This document shows, one piece after another, positions 36,713 to 48,715 of a DNA stretch of 64,000 bases. Below the pieces are notes generated by a model. The model made no database searches, was not told where the DNA came from, and was given only the letters and a program-made list of their open reading frames with translations. Numbering within the stretch: position 1 is the first letter of the stretch; each line of letters starts with the position of its first letter. Source of the stretch: Vigna angularis (taxonomy: Eukaryota; Streptophyta; Magnoliopsida; Fabales; Fabaceae); assembly GCF_016808095.1 (NCBI RefSeq), contig NC_068977.1, forward strand, positions 4,648,479-4,712,478. Direction: 5' to 3'. The position numbers and the translations under genes were made by a program.

Positions 36713-38768
36713 GAATAAACACACTTATATTTAAATTTAAAATTTGAATATTTATGAATGCAAAGTTAAAATTATTTACCTTATCCAAAAGGATATTGGA
36801 TGTCTTGAAATCTCGAAAAATCACTGCCCGTGCAGCTTCCTCGTGCAAAAATGTCAAACCATTGGCAGTATCCATTGCAATTTTAATCCTGATACGCCAT
36901 GGCAGTCGCACAGTTCCTCCTGATACATAAAAATATTTCTTGTTATTTCCATTTTAAATCCCTAGCATATATTTTAAAAAATGACTTAAAAATTGCATTG
37001 ATTGATATATTAGAACCAAAATTTCAATAAAATTACAACATACTCTGGAACAGATACTTCTCTAAGCTTCCTCGACACATGTATTCGTATACGAGTACCC
37101 TTTTATCTTCCTCCATGCAATAACCCACCAATCTCACTAGATTAGGATGATAGAGTTCACCCAGATATTTAATTTCAGCCTGCAAACACAGAACAGTGAA
37201 AAGATTCAATTTTTAAACTCTAAAACACAGTCAGAAATTATCAAATTGTACACCTTCAATAGTATCATGTGGTTGTGTTCATTACTCTTGTCTTGTTAAC
37301 ATTTACAGCAAGTCCTTAAAAGATACAAATTGTAAATCTGTGTAGTTTTCTTACAATATTGGTGAACATTAAACGCAATGGTAAGTTATAAATTAGGGTT
37401 TAGGATGATCACATACAAGCCATTGTTTATGACCTTGAAATCCATTTGGGTTAAGAGTCTTCACTGCTACTGGAACCCTAGTTCCAGGTGTTGCTGCAGA
37501 ATTCCCTCTTTCATCAACCCAACCTTTGAACACAGTTCCAAAACCTCCCCTACCAAGAAAATTCCTGCAACCAAAATTCTGTGTTGCAATCTGAATATCG
37601 TGAAAAGTGAACCTCCGAAGATTGGAACAAGTTGCAATAAACTCCTGCCCTTCGTTGGTGGATGAGGGATTTTCCCTTTTGTGCCGAACAAGGTCTCTTC
37701 TGACATTTTTTCCTGTTGATTACATAGAAAACAAAAAACATCATAGAAATTCAATCAACAGCCTAAAATTTTACACGAACCAGTCGCGTTAACAAGTCTA
37801 ATTCAATTTTGCAACATACACAATGTATTCTTTTTCAACCACAAAAAGCCCTTTTTCGATTTTATCAACAACTAATTCCATAAACATAAGCAATCGATCT
37901 TTTGTTTTGGTTTCTCCAAAGATGTAATGAAAAATAAAACAATTTTCAAAATTTATAATCCGGATCTTTTTCGTAATTTTAAATTTCTTTTTTCCTTTTC
38001 TACATGCATATCTATTACATTCATTTTCTATTTTTAACTTTATTTTTCTTCTCTCCAAATATTCTACGTCTCAAGGATGTAAAAGGATTAAAAATATGAC
38101 AATAAATCAATGACCTTGATATAAAATCCCAATCATAAAGATATTATTTTAATGAACTGATTTTATAAAATTAAATTAAACTCAAACTTTTTTACCTTAA
38201 TATAGTCATAAGAGTTTATCTTAAATGATATTTGGATTAATATACTATTCATTATCGGATCCCATCAATTTTTATATTCGATGAAAATTTAAGATCAAAT
38301 TATAGTTTATGTGAAGACACAAACCATACCTTATAGGGAATCGATTTTATAAGAACTAGTGAGTTTTAGATCCAAATTAATATGATTGATTAATTAAAAT
38401 AGATTTTGATTTAAGGTAAATGGACATAAGAAAATGAGAATCGGAAAGATAGATAAAAAAAAGGAAAAAGGGTGAAAGATGCAATTGCATATTGAGGATT
38501 TTAAGAGGTGTACGAGAGAGAAAAAACTAAAAGAAATAAAATTAATAAATGTCAAAAATAAAACAATGTAATAAGAAGACAAAGATTGGAAAAGGGAGAA
38601 CTTTAAGAAGAATGGTTCAACAAGTTACATACCTTCACCATCTTTGCTTTTGTTGGAGGTTGCTTCCTCTTTTGAGCTGAGAAGCATGCAACCTAGAAAA
38701 GTCTTCAATTTCTTCCAAAACCTTGATCTTTCTTCAATGGCACCTTGAGCAACATCTTTGTTTTTCAT
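35537..38768 (-). CDS. RLCK-2: receptor-like cytoplasmic kinase (RLCK-VII/PBL type), intact
   Basis: Exons on the minus strand: 38633-38768, 37417-37712, 37044-37179, 36780-36919, 36182-36305, 35537-36063; 1359 nt, 452 aa, GT-AG introns, no frame break. Kinase motifs are complete: Gly loop [13 protein letters not shown] (from about residue 98), VAVK Lys130, catalytic loop [11 protein letters not shown] (Arg225, Asp226, Lys228, Asn231), SDFGFAKD, and [11 protein letters not shown]. The N-terminus has a basic aromatic Cys stretch ([15 protein letters not shown]) as in RLCK-1 and RLCK-3 but starts MKNK, without the Gly2 needed for myristoylation. The C-terminal tail is Ser/Pro-rich. RLCK-VII kinases relay signals from cell-surface immune and growth receptors at the plasma membrane; the specific role here is unknown. 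Confidence 0.9.
36666..36709. repeat. (AT)n microsatellite in an RLCK-2 intron
   Basis: About 21 AT dinucleotides in the intron between exons 4 and 5. Confidence 0.9.
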
Positions 38769-39476
38769 ACTTTCAGTTTAGACCCTTAAAAAATTTCACA
38801 CACAAATTTTAGCACAAAATTATTAAAGATGACAAGGAAGAAGAGAAAATTCTAGGGTTTTGTGATGAATGAAAGGAAAACCTTGGATATAGAAATGCTT
38901 GTGTAAAACTATCTTGTGATGCTTCAAAACTTAATATGAGATGTGAAAAAAAGAGGAGCAAGGAATGCTTGTTTATATAGAACCTGTACTTAGCAATGGA
39001 TGTTTCGTCTTTTAATATAGGTCAATGTGTAAACATTTATTATTATTATTATTACCAATTAATAATATTAAATAAATAAATAAATTATATACGATGAATT
39101 TAATGCTGACATGTTATTTCAGGGCCACTCGGTACTCTCTTTTTTTTTTCCACAAAATTAAAGAAAATATCTAACTGTTCTATTTTTAATCCATTTTTAA
39201 ATACGTTACTTATTTAACTTCTTTTAATTTGTTTCTACACAAACAGTTCTCAAGGAACAATAAACACGAAAATAAGGGTATAATTGAAAAGAAAATCACG
39301 TTATCTTGAAATTTTAAAAATGATAAGTAAAAAGGAACAAGTTTTTGTTAAAATTATAAAGGAATAGAGAAAGAAATTTTTTTCAAGATTTTTTAGTAGA
39401 AAATATTACCTGTTTTCTTTTTTACTATAGACATTAATATCTACATATTTCTCAATCTTTTATCTCCGATTAGGAT

Positions 39477-39478
<2 letters not shown>

Positions 39479-39537
<59 letters not shown>
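39479..39537. repeat. (AT)n microsatellite, about 29 units
   Basis: Uninterrupted AT dinucleotides over almost 60 bp. Confidence 0.95.
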
Positions 39538-39540
<3 letters not shown>

Positions 39541-39610
39541 AGTAAAATATAATAAAGGAATAATTCTGCTAAGATCAAAATAAGTCTGATGAACTTGTTG
39601 CATTGAATAA

Positions 39611-40043
39611 CACTCTTTCGGTTTTAAAATAACCCTGTTTTATTTATAGTCTTTTAAAGAAGTCAAATTGATTGATGTTTTCAAATTTAAATGAAATTTA
39701 TTTTTTCTAATTTGTCTCCAAATAAAATATATTAATTTTTTTTATAATTTGTAGTCCTTGAATTTGTTGAGAAAAGTGGTGGACTCACTTTAGTACTAAA
39801 ATTATTTTAATAAATATTGTTAATTTTAATCTGAAAAAACTTAAATACCAGCCATTATTTCTGAGATATGGAGAATAATAAATTATCCTAATTGGAATTT
39901 TAAGATGTTCAGAGGGTAAAAAGGACACATTTTAAAGATAAAAGTAACTCTCCAACATATATTATTTTTAAGACAACATTTATTATTAATAAAAATTACA
40001 CTTTATTAATTAGCGTAAATTTTAAGTGTAACGGAAGTAATAT
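39611..40043. mobile_element. Possible mariner-type MITE
   Basis: The left end CTCTTTCGGTTTTAAAATAA and the inverse of the right end (TTACTTCCGTTACACTTAAAA) resemble the CTCCCTCCGT ends of Tc1/mariner MITEs. The repeats are imperfect and the TA target duplication is not decisive in AT-rich DNA. Confidence 0.35.
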
Positions 40044-42233
40044 ATAAACTGTGCTCAAATAAAGTGTTAAATAATAGAAAAGTACAATAAAAAGTCTAAA
40101 AACAACTGATACACACTCGTCAAAAATATTAAAGCTCAAGAAAAATAAACCAGAAAATTTAATAAATGTTTACACGGTTAAGCAGAAAATTTAATAAATT
40201 ATCCAAGATCATTTGGAAGACAGAAATTTGAACAATTTCCTAGTCAATATTAAAGTAATTTTTAACTATAATAACACATAAATTTAAATTTAAATAAAAA
40301 CCAAAAAATATGTAATTTGGATTATATTAAACGAAGAAAAAGTAAACATTTTTCTCAGTTTAGATGAAAAATTATTAAACAATATTAGAGAGAGCATATG
40401 TAGAGCATTTGTTTTGACTGATTCAAGTGAAACGCTGATTTCCAAAAGAGATTTTGTGCGTTATGCATGAAAAAGTAGAAAGATGACTTGAGAAAATGGA
40501 AATAATGAATGAAACACTTAAAGAATCATAAAAACGCAATTAATGCTTCTCAAATGCAAAAAAAAAAAAATTGTCATAAATTCAGTTTCATAAGATGACG
40601 TTGAGTGAAGAAGAACATTGTTGGAAGAAGAGTAGAGAATGGGAAATTTTTTAATGATAATAATCGCCAAAATTTCTTGAATATAAAATATTAAATTATT
40701 TGTAAACATTAAGGCGGTGGAAAGGATAATTTTATTTTTTAAAGTTTTAAAATATAAAATTATTTTAAATAAATTTTTTTATCAACAATAATAAATATAT
40801 TAAAAAGGATGATTGGTTACCTCAACCCATATACAAATATATTAACAAATGAATTTGAAATGATTCAAGAATTCACTTCATCAATTCTAAGTTTATATTA
40901 TCTATTTTTAAGTTTTTTTAATAAATAAATAGTGCTAGGGTTAGATTAATATTATTAATTAATATTAATACAATTTTTTGATGATAAATGTAACATCGCA
41001 AAAATACAGTATAAACCATATACGAGAATAATCACATATTAATAATACTACAAATCAGTTTTACACATAAAGAGATACTATTATGGCCAAACGGCCTTAC
41101 ATAATAACAGAGAATTAAAACCGCACACTGGCTACAACTAGACCGAACGGTTTACAAAATAAACTTATACCGAATAGTCCTACAAAAGAAGAGGCCAACA
41201 ATTAACCGAACGCTCCTAAGGTTCGGCCTTCACTTCCACCTCTTCCAATGCTTATTCCAGTAACTCTTCTCCTTCTGCTCACATCAATACAGATTTGCAA
41301 CAGGACAACAACCGAACGCACAACACAAACAAAATGATAAATAGGGTAAGCTTATGTAATTTAATTGATTCAATAAAACATACAATTTTCGTGATTAAAT
41401 CAAACAACAACCAAATCATAATTCATATATCATAGCATGCAAAGACCGACCACTTGACTCTGACTGTCCGGATTGTATGAATCATGTGTAGCTACGACGT
41501 TTGTGCACTCGGGTAATGTAGTAACTAGGATACCCTCAACAGCTGCTACCCGAGGTTAATCTGTTCCGTCCAAGTTAACCTTATGACTAGGACCTCCTGT
41601 CATTCCCACACATGACTTACTCCTTTCTACGAGAGAATGAGTAATCACGAAATATCAGGATAAACGCCCGCTAAGCTTTGCCCACATTCATACTTTACCA
41701 ATCAATATCCACTTTCTGAGACATTCCTCCTTGGAATACTCTTTCATAACCAAACTATTTCATTCGCATCACATTTCAAATTCTCTTATACTTCATCATC
41801 AATATATTCAACTGAAATAAGATCACACTTTCTCATCATAGCACAAGTCCGATTGGAATAACACTTCTTAGAAACTAACATGACCGAGCGTTATTTACGA
41901 ATTTATCCACTTCAATAAACAGACCCTTAAGAGTTCAAATCGGACGCCACGAAGCCTAGGCCAAGTACTAAGACTCTAGGTCGAACACCTTTTAAAGACC
42001 AACACTGTTTGACACCCAATACTAATAATTGATGAGAAACTATGAAGTAACGAACGCTATTGAGTTTGGCTGAAGACTCTCACTACAAAAAAGAAGGGCA
42101 TTACCGAAGGCCAGAAGCCCTCGGAAACAGCCCAAAACCGTCGGTAAAAGGTAATTACCGAAGGCTTATCGACGGCCAAAGAGCCCTCGGTAAATCCCTT
42201 GTCGCTAACATTTACCGAGGGGTTTTGCCCTTC

Positions 42234-42359
42234 GGTAATTACCGAGGGCCAAAAGCCTTCGGTAATTACCGAGGGCCAAAAGCCCTCGGTAATTACCGAA
42301 GGGCAAAAGCCTTCGGTAATTTCCGAAGGGCAAAAGCCTTCGGTAATTTCCGAAGGGCG
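42234..42359. repeat. 27-bp subterminal tandem array of CACTA-1
   Basis: About 4.5 units of GGTAATTACCGAGGGCCAAA plus AGCCTTC, with small changes. Such CG-containing subterminal motifs are the usual transposase binding sites of CACTA elements. Since 27 is divisible by 3, every frame stays open, which creates meaningless repeat ORFs. Confidence 0.9.
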
Positions 42360-42999
42360 AATTTTCTGCTGTCCAGTAACCAATTATGGTGCAGTTTATG
42401 ATCTGCTTTGGTGCTAATTTCATGTGATTTTTTATTACTCTCCTGCATTGTGGTGCAGTTTATGAAATTTTTCATGACATCAAGTCAAACTAACCACTGA
42501 TATTTCTATTGGAGAAGGATAATTTAAAAGGAGATATCAAATTATATTGCATAATATGTTTGTAGTCTTTTACATAAGATACTTGCTGCCACAACACTAT
42601 AACACTACAAGTTTTCACATCTCAGTACATAGGAAAAAAATTTAAATTCTAAGAGCAAATATAAACGATAACTAATAATAAAGACTATCCAAGTTGAAGC
42701 GGCATGATGAAGCAGACTTTGATCAAGGTGCCACACACCTGCAAACCATAAAGTATAAATGTAAGTAGAAGTCATAGGTATTGGGAGAAAATTACCATAT
42801 TGCTGGAAATGTACATGGCTCATTGAATGATTTTCACGGCTGGAAATAAAATGCACAAGCTTACCATTTAAGTTTTTGAACAAAGCCTTTTGTTGCTTCT
42901 TTGTTGGAAGGGGAAAAGAGTAATGTGTTTCTCTTTAGAATAGAGCCTAGAGGATGGAACGTTTGGCACCTAGCAATCAAATTCTTTTATTTACAAAAG

Positions 43000-44680
43000 A
43001 GAAATCAATTATAAAATGGGAAAGAAGTGCACGGTTACCTCCAAGATGTAGCACCAAACACATTAAACAAAATTGGGGCAACCACATTTTTGTTGGCTGG
43101 AACGTGGTTTTCATTTGTGAAAAAAAAAAACAAATGGACTTGAAGCCACATAAGAAGAGTAGCCACGGCAATATAGATAGCCAACACAAAAGGACAAAAT
43201 ACAAGGTCAATTGAAATTAAAGGAGGGGACCACATTGAAAGCTTATATCCATACGTGATTTTCCACTCCACACATCATAAACTTTTATTCTTTGATTGAT
43301 AAGTCCTGGGTAATGTCCAGCAAGGGTCATGGAAAAGTCTAGCCACCTAAAAGAGGAGTTTGGCAATTAGTGGAGGCAGCACGTACAAAGAGAGGGCACA
43401 CTCCTTTTCTTCCTCTTTGTTTTAAATATTGTTTTGGATTTATGGGAGAAAAATAGTGTGGCACACTTGCTTTTCTCGGAGGAACCTCCTTCCCCTTTAG
43501 GAGCTGATGTCCGTCCAACACTACCCATAAGAAAGAAGCTCATGGCCATGATAGCAGCTTAGAATGGAGGCAGCTTCAAGCATTTTGGAGCAGCTGAGTT
43601 TGAAGAAGAAGCATTCCAGCAGCAGCCACCTTGGATGAGAATAAATGGAGTGTTGCAGATGAAGGGAAGCTCACGGTTTTCTCCATTCATTTTGGCTTGC
43701 ATCTTGCCTTACATCACAGAATAACAGAGAAGGGGTCACCACTTGATAGCTCACGGCTGCACACTTGGGAGAAGCACATTACAATTTCTTTTAGAAGTCC
43801 AAGGTGCAGCATGTTAGAGTTTGTAGAAGCCGGAAGAAGTTCAAGGCTAGAAGCACGTGAAGCAGAGAATGATGCACAACAGCAGTGAAGCCAAAGAGGC
43901 TTGAAGAGAAGAGAGGTCTTGCCACCACTCACGGTTTTTACTTAATGGCATGGCAAAAGTTCATGACCATTTGGAGACAATTGCCACGTAAGGGAGCAGC
44001 AGATTTGGAGTGACATCCAGCTTACATTCCACCTTGCAACTCATTGATTTCATCAATTAACAAGTGAAAAAAATAAGCTGCCACATTTGCACCGCACCTC
44101 ACGATTTTCTCAACAACATTATTATTTGGAAGATAGCAAGTTACACGGCCCCATATGACAATTCTCTTGGCAAGCATCAACCAAAGCATTTGGAATAACA
44201 AGAGGGGCCACGTAGAAATGAAGGAGCCACGTCCAGCCTTTGTGAAGAAGCAATGTCCAGTAAAGAAGAGAGTGACCACCCTTTCACGGTGATGGAGCTT
44301 ACAAAATCCAGCAGCTTGGAGTTGGAACAGCTGCAACCACCACTTGCCACTTATTTTGAAGAGTAACCGTTGAGAAGCATACAACAACCGAGAGGGGCTG
44401 GAACAGTTTATTTTTCAACAAGACAAAAGGTGGAGATTTGTTTCACTGTGGAAACATTGGAGTCCAGCAAAGAGAAGCAGCCGTGGAAGAGAAGAATGGT
44501 GTGCAACGGATTGCAGTGGGAAGTGGGCAAGTGGCAATATCTTGGCAAGAAGCAGCAGAAGAAGATTCACGGGTCTAGCAAAGAAGAGTGTACACGGCAA
44601 ATTGAAGAAGAAGACAAACAATGGGAGCCCACCTATTTCTTTGGCAAGACTAGGAGGTGAAGAAAGTCATCCAGCTACAC
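43000..44680. other. Unidentified CACTA-1 interior rich in CACGG and TCCAGC words
   Basis: CACGG occurs about nine times (for example 43031, 43671, 43752, 43932, 44285, 44592) and TCCAGC about seven times in 1.7 kb. There is no convincing protein match in any frame. It could be captured non-coding DNA, an LTR fragment or CACTA-specific filler. Confidence 0.4.
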
Positions 44681-45022
44681 TATTCCAGTAACAAAAATGC
44701 TTGTTTGCACGGACTGAACAACAAATCCATACATGTTATTCTAATTCTATCAAAAACTGAATTCATTATGTTACACACCAGTTTCAATAGTGTTAACGCA
44801 CATGCTAATCATAATATCCAAACTGTTACACACCAGTTACAGTGCCACAAAAACAAAAAATGCTTCAGAATCATGAAACAAATGCTACAATATCAATTAA
44901 GAATCAAGTCTCTCAAACAACAAGTGGATCACAAAATTAAAGCATTGATACATCGATTACTATTTTAATTTCAATTGAAGAAGGGATCTTCACTCAATGA
45001 AGGAAAGACTAAAAATACGTAC

Positions 45023-45442
45023 TGCTTGAGTATCAAAATAGAGCACGCTCATTTTGAAGGTCAAACTGCAAGTGGCCAAAGACCTAGCCGACGCGGAGAT
45101 TCCGACAATGCCGAGAACAAGGCCGCGACAGCGGCGCATCCCACAGCAGAGAGGCTGGACGAAGCCGAGCCAGCCGGAGGCGGAGAGCGCGTGGCGGGAG
45201 AGGAGGTGCGTGCGGCGGAGGAGGCCGAGGAAGAGCCCCATGACGGTGTCTGCGATCTCCTCGGTGCGCGAGGTGTCGACGTGGACAAGGCGAAGGCCGA
45301 GGTCAGCGGCAAGGGCGGAGTCGACGGCGCGGTCGACAGAGTCGACGATGCGGTCAGCGGAGCCGAGGCAGACGATGAGGTGGTAGGAACGGAGGCGGCT
45401 CTAGGTGGCGCGGGAGGTAGGCGAGGGAGTGCGGGAGAGTTT
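45023..45442 (-). pseudogene. AN: Captured fragment of ANGUSTIFOLIA (CtBP-like) inside CACTA-1
   Basis: The minus strand reads HSLAYLPR and then, after a frameshift near 45390, LIVCLGSADR, DSALAADLGLRLVHVDTSR, EEIADTVMGLFLGLLRRTHL, LSRHALSASGWLGF and MSVLYFDTQA, followed by a GTACGT splice donor at 45022-45017. This is the N-terminal exon of ANGUSTIFOLIA, the plant CtBP/BARS homologue controlling cell shape and the cytoskeleton. Its GC content is far above the surroundings. It has no start codon or dehydrogenase core and has a frame break, so it is a transduplicated fragment. The donor gene is not in the window. The GTACGT donor shows that genomic DNA, not cDNA, was captured. Confidence 0.85.
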
Positions 45443-45837
45443 TAACGAAGACAAAATTTGGGAGAATGGGAGAGAAAAATCCCAAATTCGAATTTCATAA
45501 GTCGAACACCAATACCGAAGGTTAAAGTCCTTCGGTAATCACTGCACCAATACCGACGGTCAAAAGCCTTCGATAAATCAATTTTACCGAAGGCCAAAAG
45601 GTCGTCGAAAATATACCTTCGGTAATTAACCATTTTCTTGTAGTGTCTTATTCTAAAATCGGTAATAATAGATTACTGAAACGAGACCGAGCACTTAGTT
45701 TAAGACTGAGCCCTGTAGAAACCAGACACTATTGAACGAGCGCTGGTCCAAGACCAAGTACTTATCAAGAACGAGCGCTACTGAGACCGAACGCTTGGTC
45801 CAAGACCGAACACTACTAAACTTACAAAATGAATGAA

Positions 45838-45839
<2 letters not shown>

Positions 45840-45900
<61 letters not shown>

Positions 45901-45901
45901 T
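45840..45901. repeat. Compound (AT)n(AC)n microsatellite
   Basis: About 20 AT followed by about 11 AC dinucleotides, in the outer LTR-like repeat between the two CACTA elements. Confidence 0.95.
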
Positions 45902-47131
45902 TGCGCCACACTTCTTTTTAATGAAAAATAACGATAACATCTACGACTTTAAGTAGTATAGTATACATTAACTAAACTGTTTAGGAAACCTAAACGAGCA
46001 CTACAAGAAGAATGACAATTATATACAGATTATTATATACGGATTTTTATCCGTATATAATAGGGATGTTATATACGGATATTATATACGGATCTGTGGA
46101 ATAGCCTTACATACGGAAAAATCCGTATATAATGAGGTAAAATGTTATATATGGATTATCCGTATATAATATCGGTGGGTAAAATTGGCGCGTGTAAGCG
46201 GGACCTTTTTCAAGGATAAATCTGTATGTAAGACCGTATGTAAGTTGACAAAATATTTACCCGCTGATTTTTTATACGGATATGGAGATAATTAATAATT
46301 AAAAAATAAAACTAAATAATATAGAAGTATCACTTTTCTCCCTCCCTCCCTCGAGCCAAGTTTCTTCCCTTCTCGAGCCCTAGCTATTCGTCCTTCTCCA
46401 CTCGTACGTATGCCTAGTTCTCGTCATTAATCTTCCTCACTCACTGCAACCTTCTCCCTCGTTTAGGCTTATTCTCCCTCATGGAGCGTTATTCTGTATG
46501 CTACTGCAACCTTCTCCCTCGTTGAACCTCTCTCAAAGGCTAACTTGAAGTCTCCTCTGTCGAACGCAGTGAAAGGCTCTTCTATCGAACACACTAAAGG
46601 GCTTGGAAGCATTTTCCCTAAATGTGGTTGTGCGTCGTTGCCTGCCGAAACAATCTCGTTCAGCAAACATTGTAGGACGACCTCCGTGGTTAGTTGAAAC
46701 CTTCATCTGGTAAGTAACCCAAATTTGCTTCATTTTCATAGTATCTATAATGTTACATTGACCGATTATTGTTCTTGTTTCTTTGGAGGTTGGAAATCCC
46801 GAATTTTGAAACCCTAGGTTGGTTTGTTCCCGTTGGAAGAGATAAGGTGGAGCTCCAATTGCCTTCTACATCTTCCAGGTATTAATTCATTAGACTTGGG
46901 TTTGTGTTTAATTCACATTTGATGGATTTGTTTTATTGTGTGATTTTACTTTGTTAGATGATTTAATAGATGATAAGGAAGCTTAAGGTGACCGTGACTA
47001 TGTTGATTTTAATTTGAAAGATGATTTCCTAAAAAAAATAGCTTGTCTGATTTTTGGGGGATTGGATGTTAAGCTTGTTGACATAAATTTTTTTGAGAGA
47101 TAAGCATAATTCCTGAGTCTTCATTTAATAG

Positions 47132-47374
47132 ATGGTTGAACAAAAAGTGATTCAAGGTTTGAAATCAAGTTGTCCTTCCCCCAATTTATTTTCCACATGG
47201 ACAAATAATTTGCTGGAAATTGAATGGTTTCAAATTTGCCTGGAGAGAAGATTTGGACGAAGGTTGTCAAAATTGAAATTCACTTTACTAGAGGACTCGA
47301 AAAAAAAGGCATCACATGCTGGACCTGTTGATGATTTTAGACACACTGATGCCAACTGTGGTCACATGATTAAA
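47132..47374 (+). pseudogene. Exon-like 81-codon ORF of unknown origin in CACTA-2
   Basis: It begins with ATG right after a TTTAATAG acceptor-like site and ends at ATTAAA|GTAAGT. The frame is fully open (MVEQKVIQGLKSS at the start, DDFRHTDANCGHMIK at the end). I do not recognise the family. Its phase does not fit the next captured exon. It may be an exon taken from a different gene. Confidence 0.4.
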
Positions 47375-47923
47375 GTAAGTCAGTGCATAAGCTGGAGTTT
47401 GGTCAATATGATCACTATGAACTTCAAAAGTGTTACTACATATATAGTTGGAACTAACAAAATTAAGGAATAAGGAGAGCTAATTTATTCTTTGTCTATG
47501 TTTACATCATTCTTATATTGTTGGTTGGTACAGAGGGTATTAAAAAACATTTCTATCAAAGAAAATGTTTATGGCTAGGCCTATGGTGTCCGAACTTGTT
47601 ATTTGAGTCATGTGAGAAATCATATGATTACTGCTAGAATTCAAACGTTAACGAGGAAGGAGCTAAAGAGAAGTTGTAAGTTGACGTGAGGAAAAGAGGG
47701 ATTTGTCATAAGTTGTATGTTCAAAGTGTGTATCTTCAATTATTTTCCTTCATCTTGAGACATGCCTGCGTGGTTTATAGTGCAGACAGAATTAACACAT
47801 TACTACTAATACCTTTATGGTTTCCTATCTTAGTTCTTAGATTAGATGACTTTAATCCTGCAGCCGAATAATTTTCATGTCTAACAGATATTTTATTGTT
47901 AACCTTACATAATATTTCTACAG

Positions 47924-48329
47924 AGAGAATCAAGCCGTCAGATGTAGGTCTTGAACAAGAAGCACAATTAGTTCGGAATTGGCCTGGTCCAGCACTTGAA
48001 CGTAATGGGAGCCATCAATCCTTGCCACCTATAAAATATTTGCATTTACATGAATGTGACTCCTTCTCTGTAAGTAAAGTCTCATAACTTCAGATCATGT
48101 TTACTCTGTCAGAGATTTTTATGTATTTGGGCCTTATATTAGCAATACTAACGGAAGTTTTATTTGCTTTCTCTTTTGCAGATAGGAATTTTTTGCATGC
48201 CCCCCTCGTCTATCATTCCTCTCCATAATCATCCTGGAATGACAGTGTTGAGCAAGTTGTTGTATGGCTCAATGCATGTTAAATCCTATGATTGGATCGA
48301 TGCATCTGGCTCTCATGATCAATCTGAAG
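47924..48329 (+). pseudogene. Captured plant cysteine oxidase (PCO) exons in CACTA-2
   Basis: Two exons, 47924-48069 and 48182-48329, with an intact GT-AG intron. They read [33 protein letters not shown] and [32 protein letters not shown]. These are hallmarks of plant thiol dioxygenases, which oxidise N-terminal Cys of ERF-VII factors in oxygen sensing. HNH holds two of the three Fe(II)-ligand histidines; the third His and the C-terminal half are missing, as is the N-terminal exon. The retained intron shows capture of genomic DNA. It appears non-functional as an enzyme. Confidence 0.88.
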
Positions 48330-48449
48330 GTCTATTTTCTATAACTTCATATATTTTACTATTGCTCTGTTTATGTTTTAGTCTTCCGTATTTACATGCG
48401 AGTGTGATTGATTGCCCTTTCTCCTTGCATTTACCTTCTTAAAGAACTC

Positions 48450-48715
48450 TAACTCCAGCCTCGTTGAGGTAGAAGAGATGGTAGCATTGTACTAGGCATC
48501 ACCAAAATATTCCGATTGGACAGCTTAGATAAAAACTGGAGTAATATTAGTTCAGAAATCAATACGTGGCATATGTCCTTTCTTGATTTTTTTTGGTATC
48601 GTTTGGAGCTTAATGAAGAATACGTTATGAAAAGGCTAAAGTTGTCATGGCACTGTAAAGTAAACGTGAATAAGGATAGATTGTTGTTCTTAGTTACTCA
48701 TTTACTTCCTGAGAT
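48450..48715 (+). other. Unidentified segment near the right end of CACTA-2
   Basis: A short open stretch (DSLDKNWSNISSEINTWHM, FFWYRLELNEEYVMKRLKL) looks protein-like rather than random but I cannot assign it. It ends where the subterminal repeat array starts. A third captured fragment is possible. Confidence 0.3.

Larger units (their letters stand above)
38769..40983. other. RLCK-2 upstream region
   Basis: AT-rich and without genes. An (AT)n run lies at 39479-39537 and a possible mariner-like MITE at 39611-40043. The segment ends at the target duplication of the 40989-50445 element. Confidence 0.5.
42078..45648. mobile_element. CACTA-1: non-autonomous CACTA (En/Spm) transposon with target duplication TCT
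   Basis: The element is 42081-45645, 3565 bp. Terminal inverted repeats are CACTACAAAAAA and TTTTCTTGTAGTG; the 3-bp duplication TCT is at 42078-42080 and 45646-45648. Subterminal repeats around TTACCGAAGG/CCTTCGGTAA occur at both ends, including a 27-bp tandem array at 42234-42359. No transposase was recognised. The interior has a CACGG-rich segment (43.0-44.7 kb) and a captured ANGUSTIFOLIA exon (45023-45442). This is a gene-capturing Pack-CACTA. Confidence 0.92.

Noticed and set aside
42057..42475. Overlapping ORFs with a 9-residue repeat (EGFCPSVIT and variants)
   Set aside because: Produced by the 27-bp CACTA-1 subterminal array, whose period is divisible by 3; not a protein.
43631..44660. 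Several 70-120 codon ORFs on both strands inside CACTA-1
   Set aside because: No recognisable family, overlapping on opposite strands, and set in a motif-rich non-coding block.
44975..45445. 156-codon plus-strand ORF, Ala/Glu/Gly-rich
   Set aside because: Antisense of the captured ANGUSTIFOLIA exon; GC-rich coding DNA gives long shadow frames.
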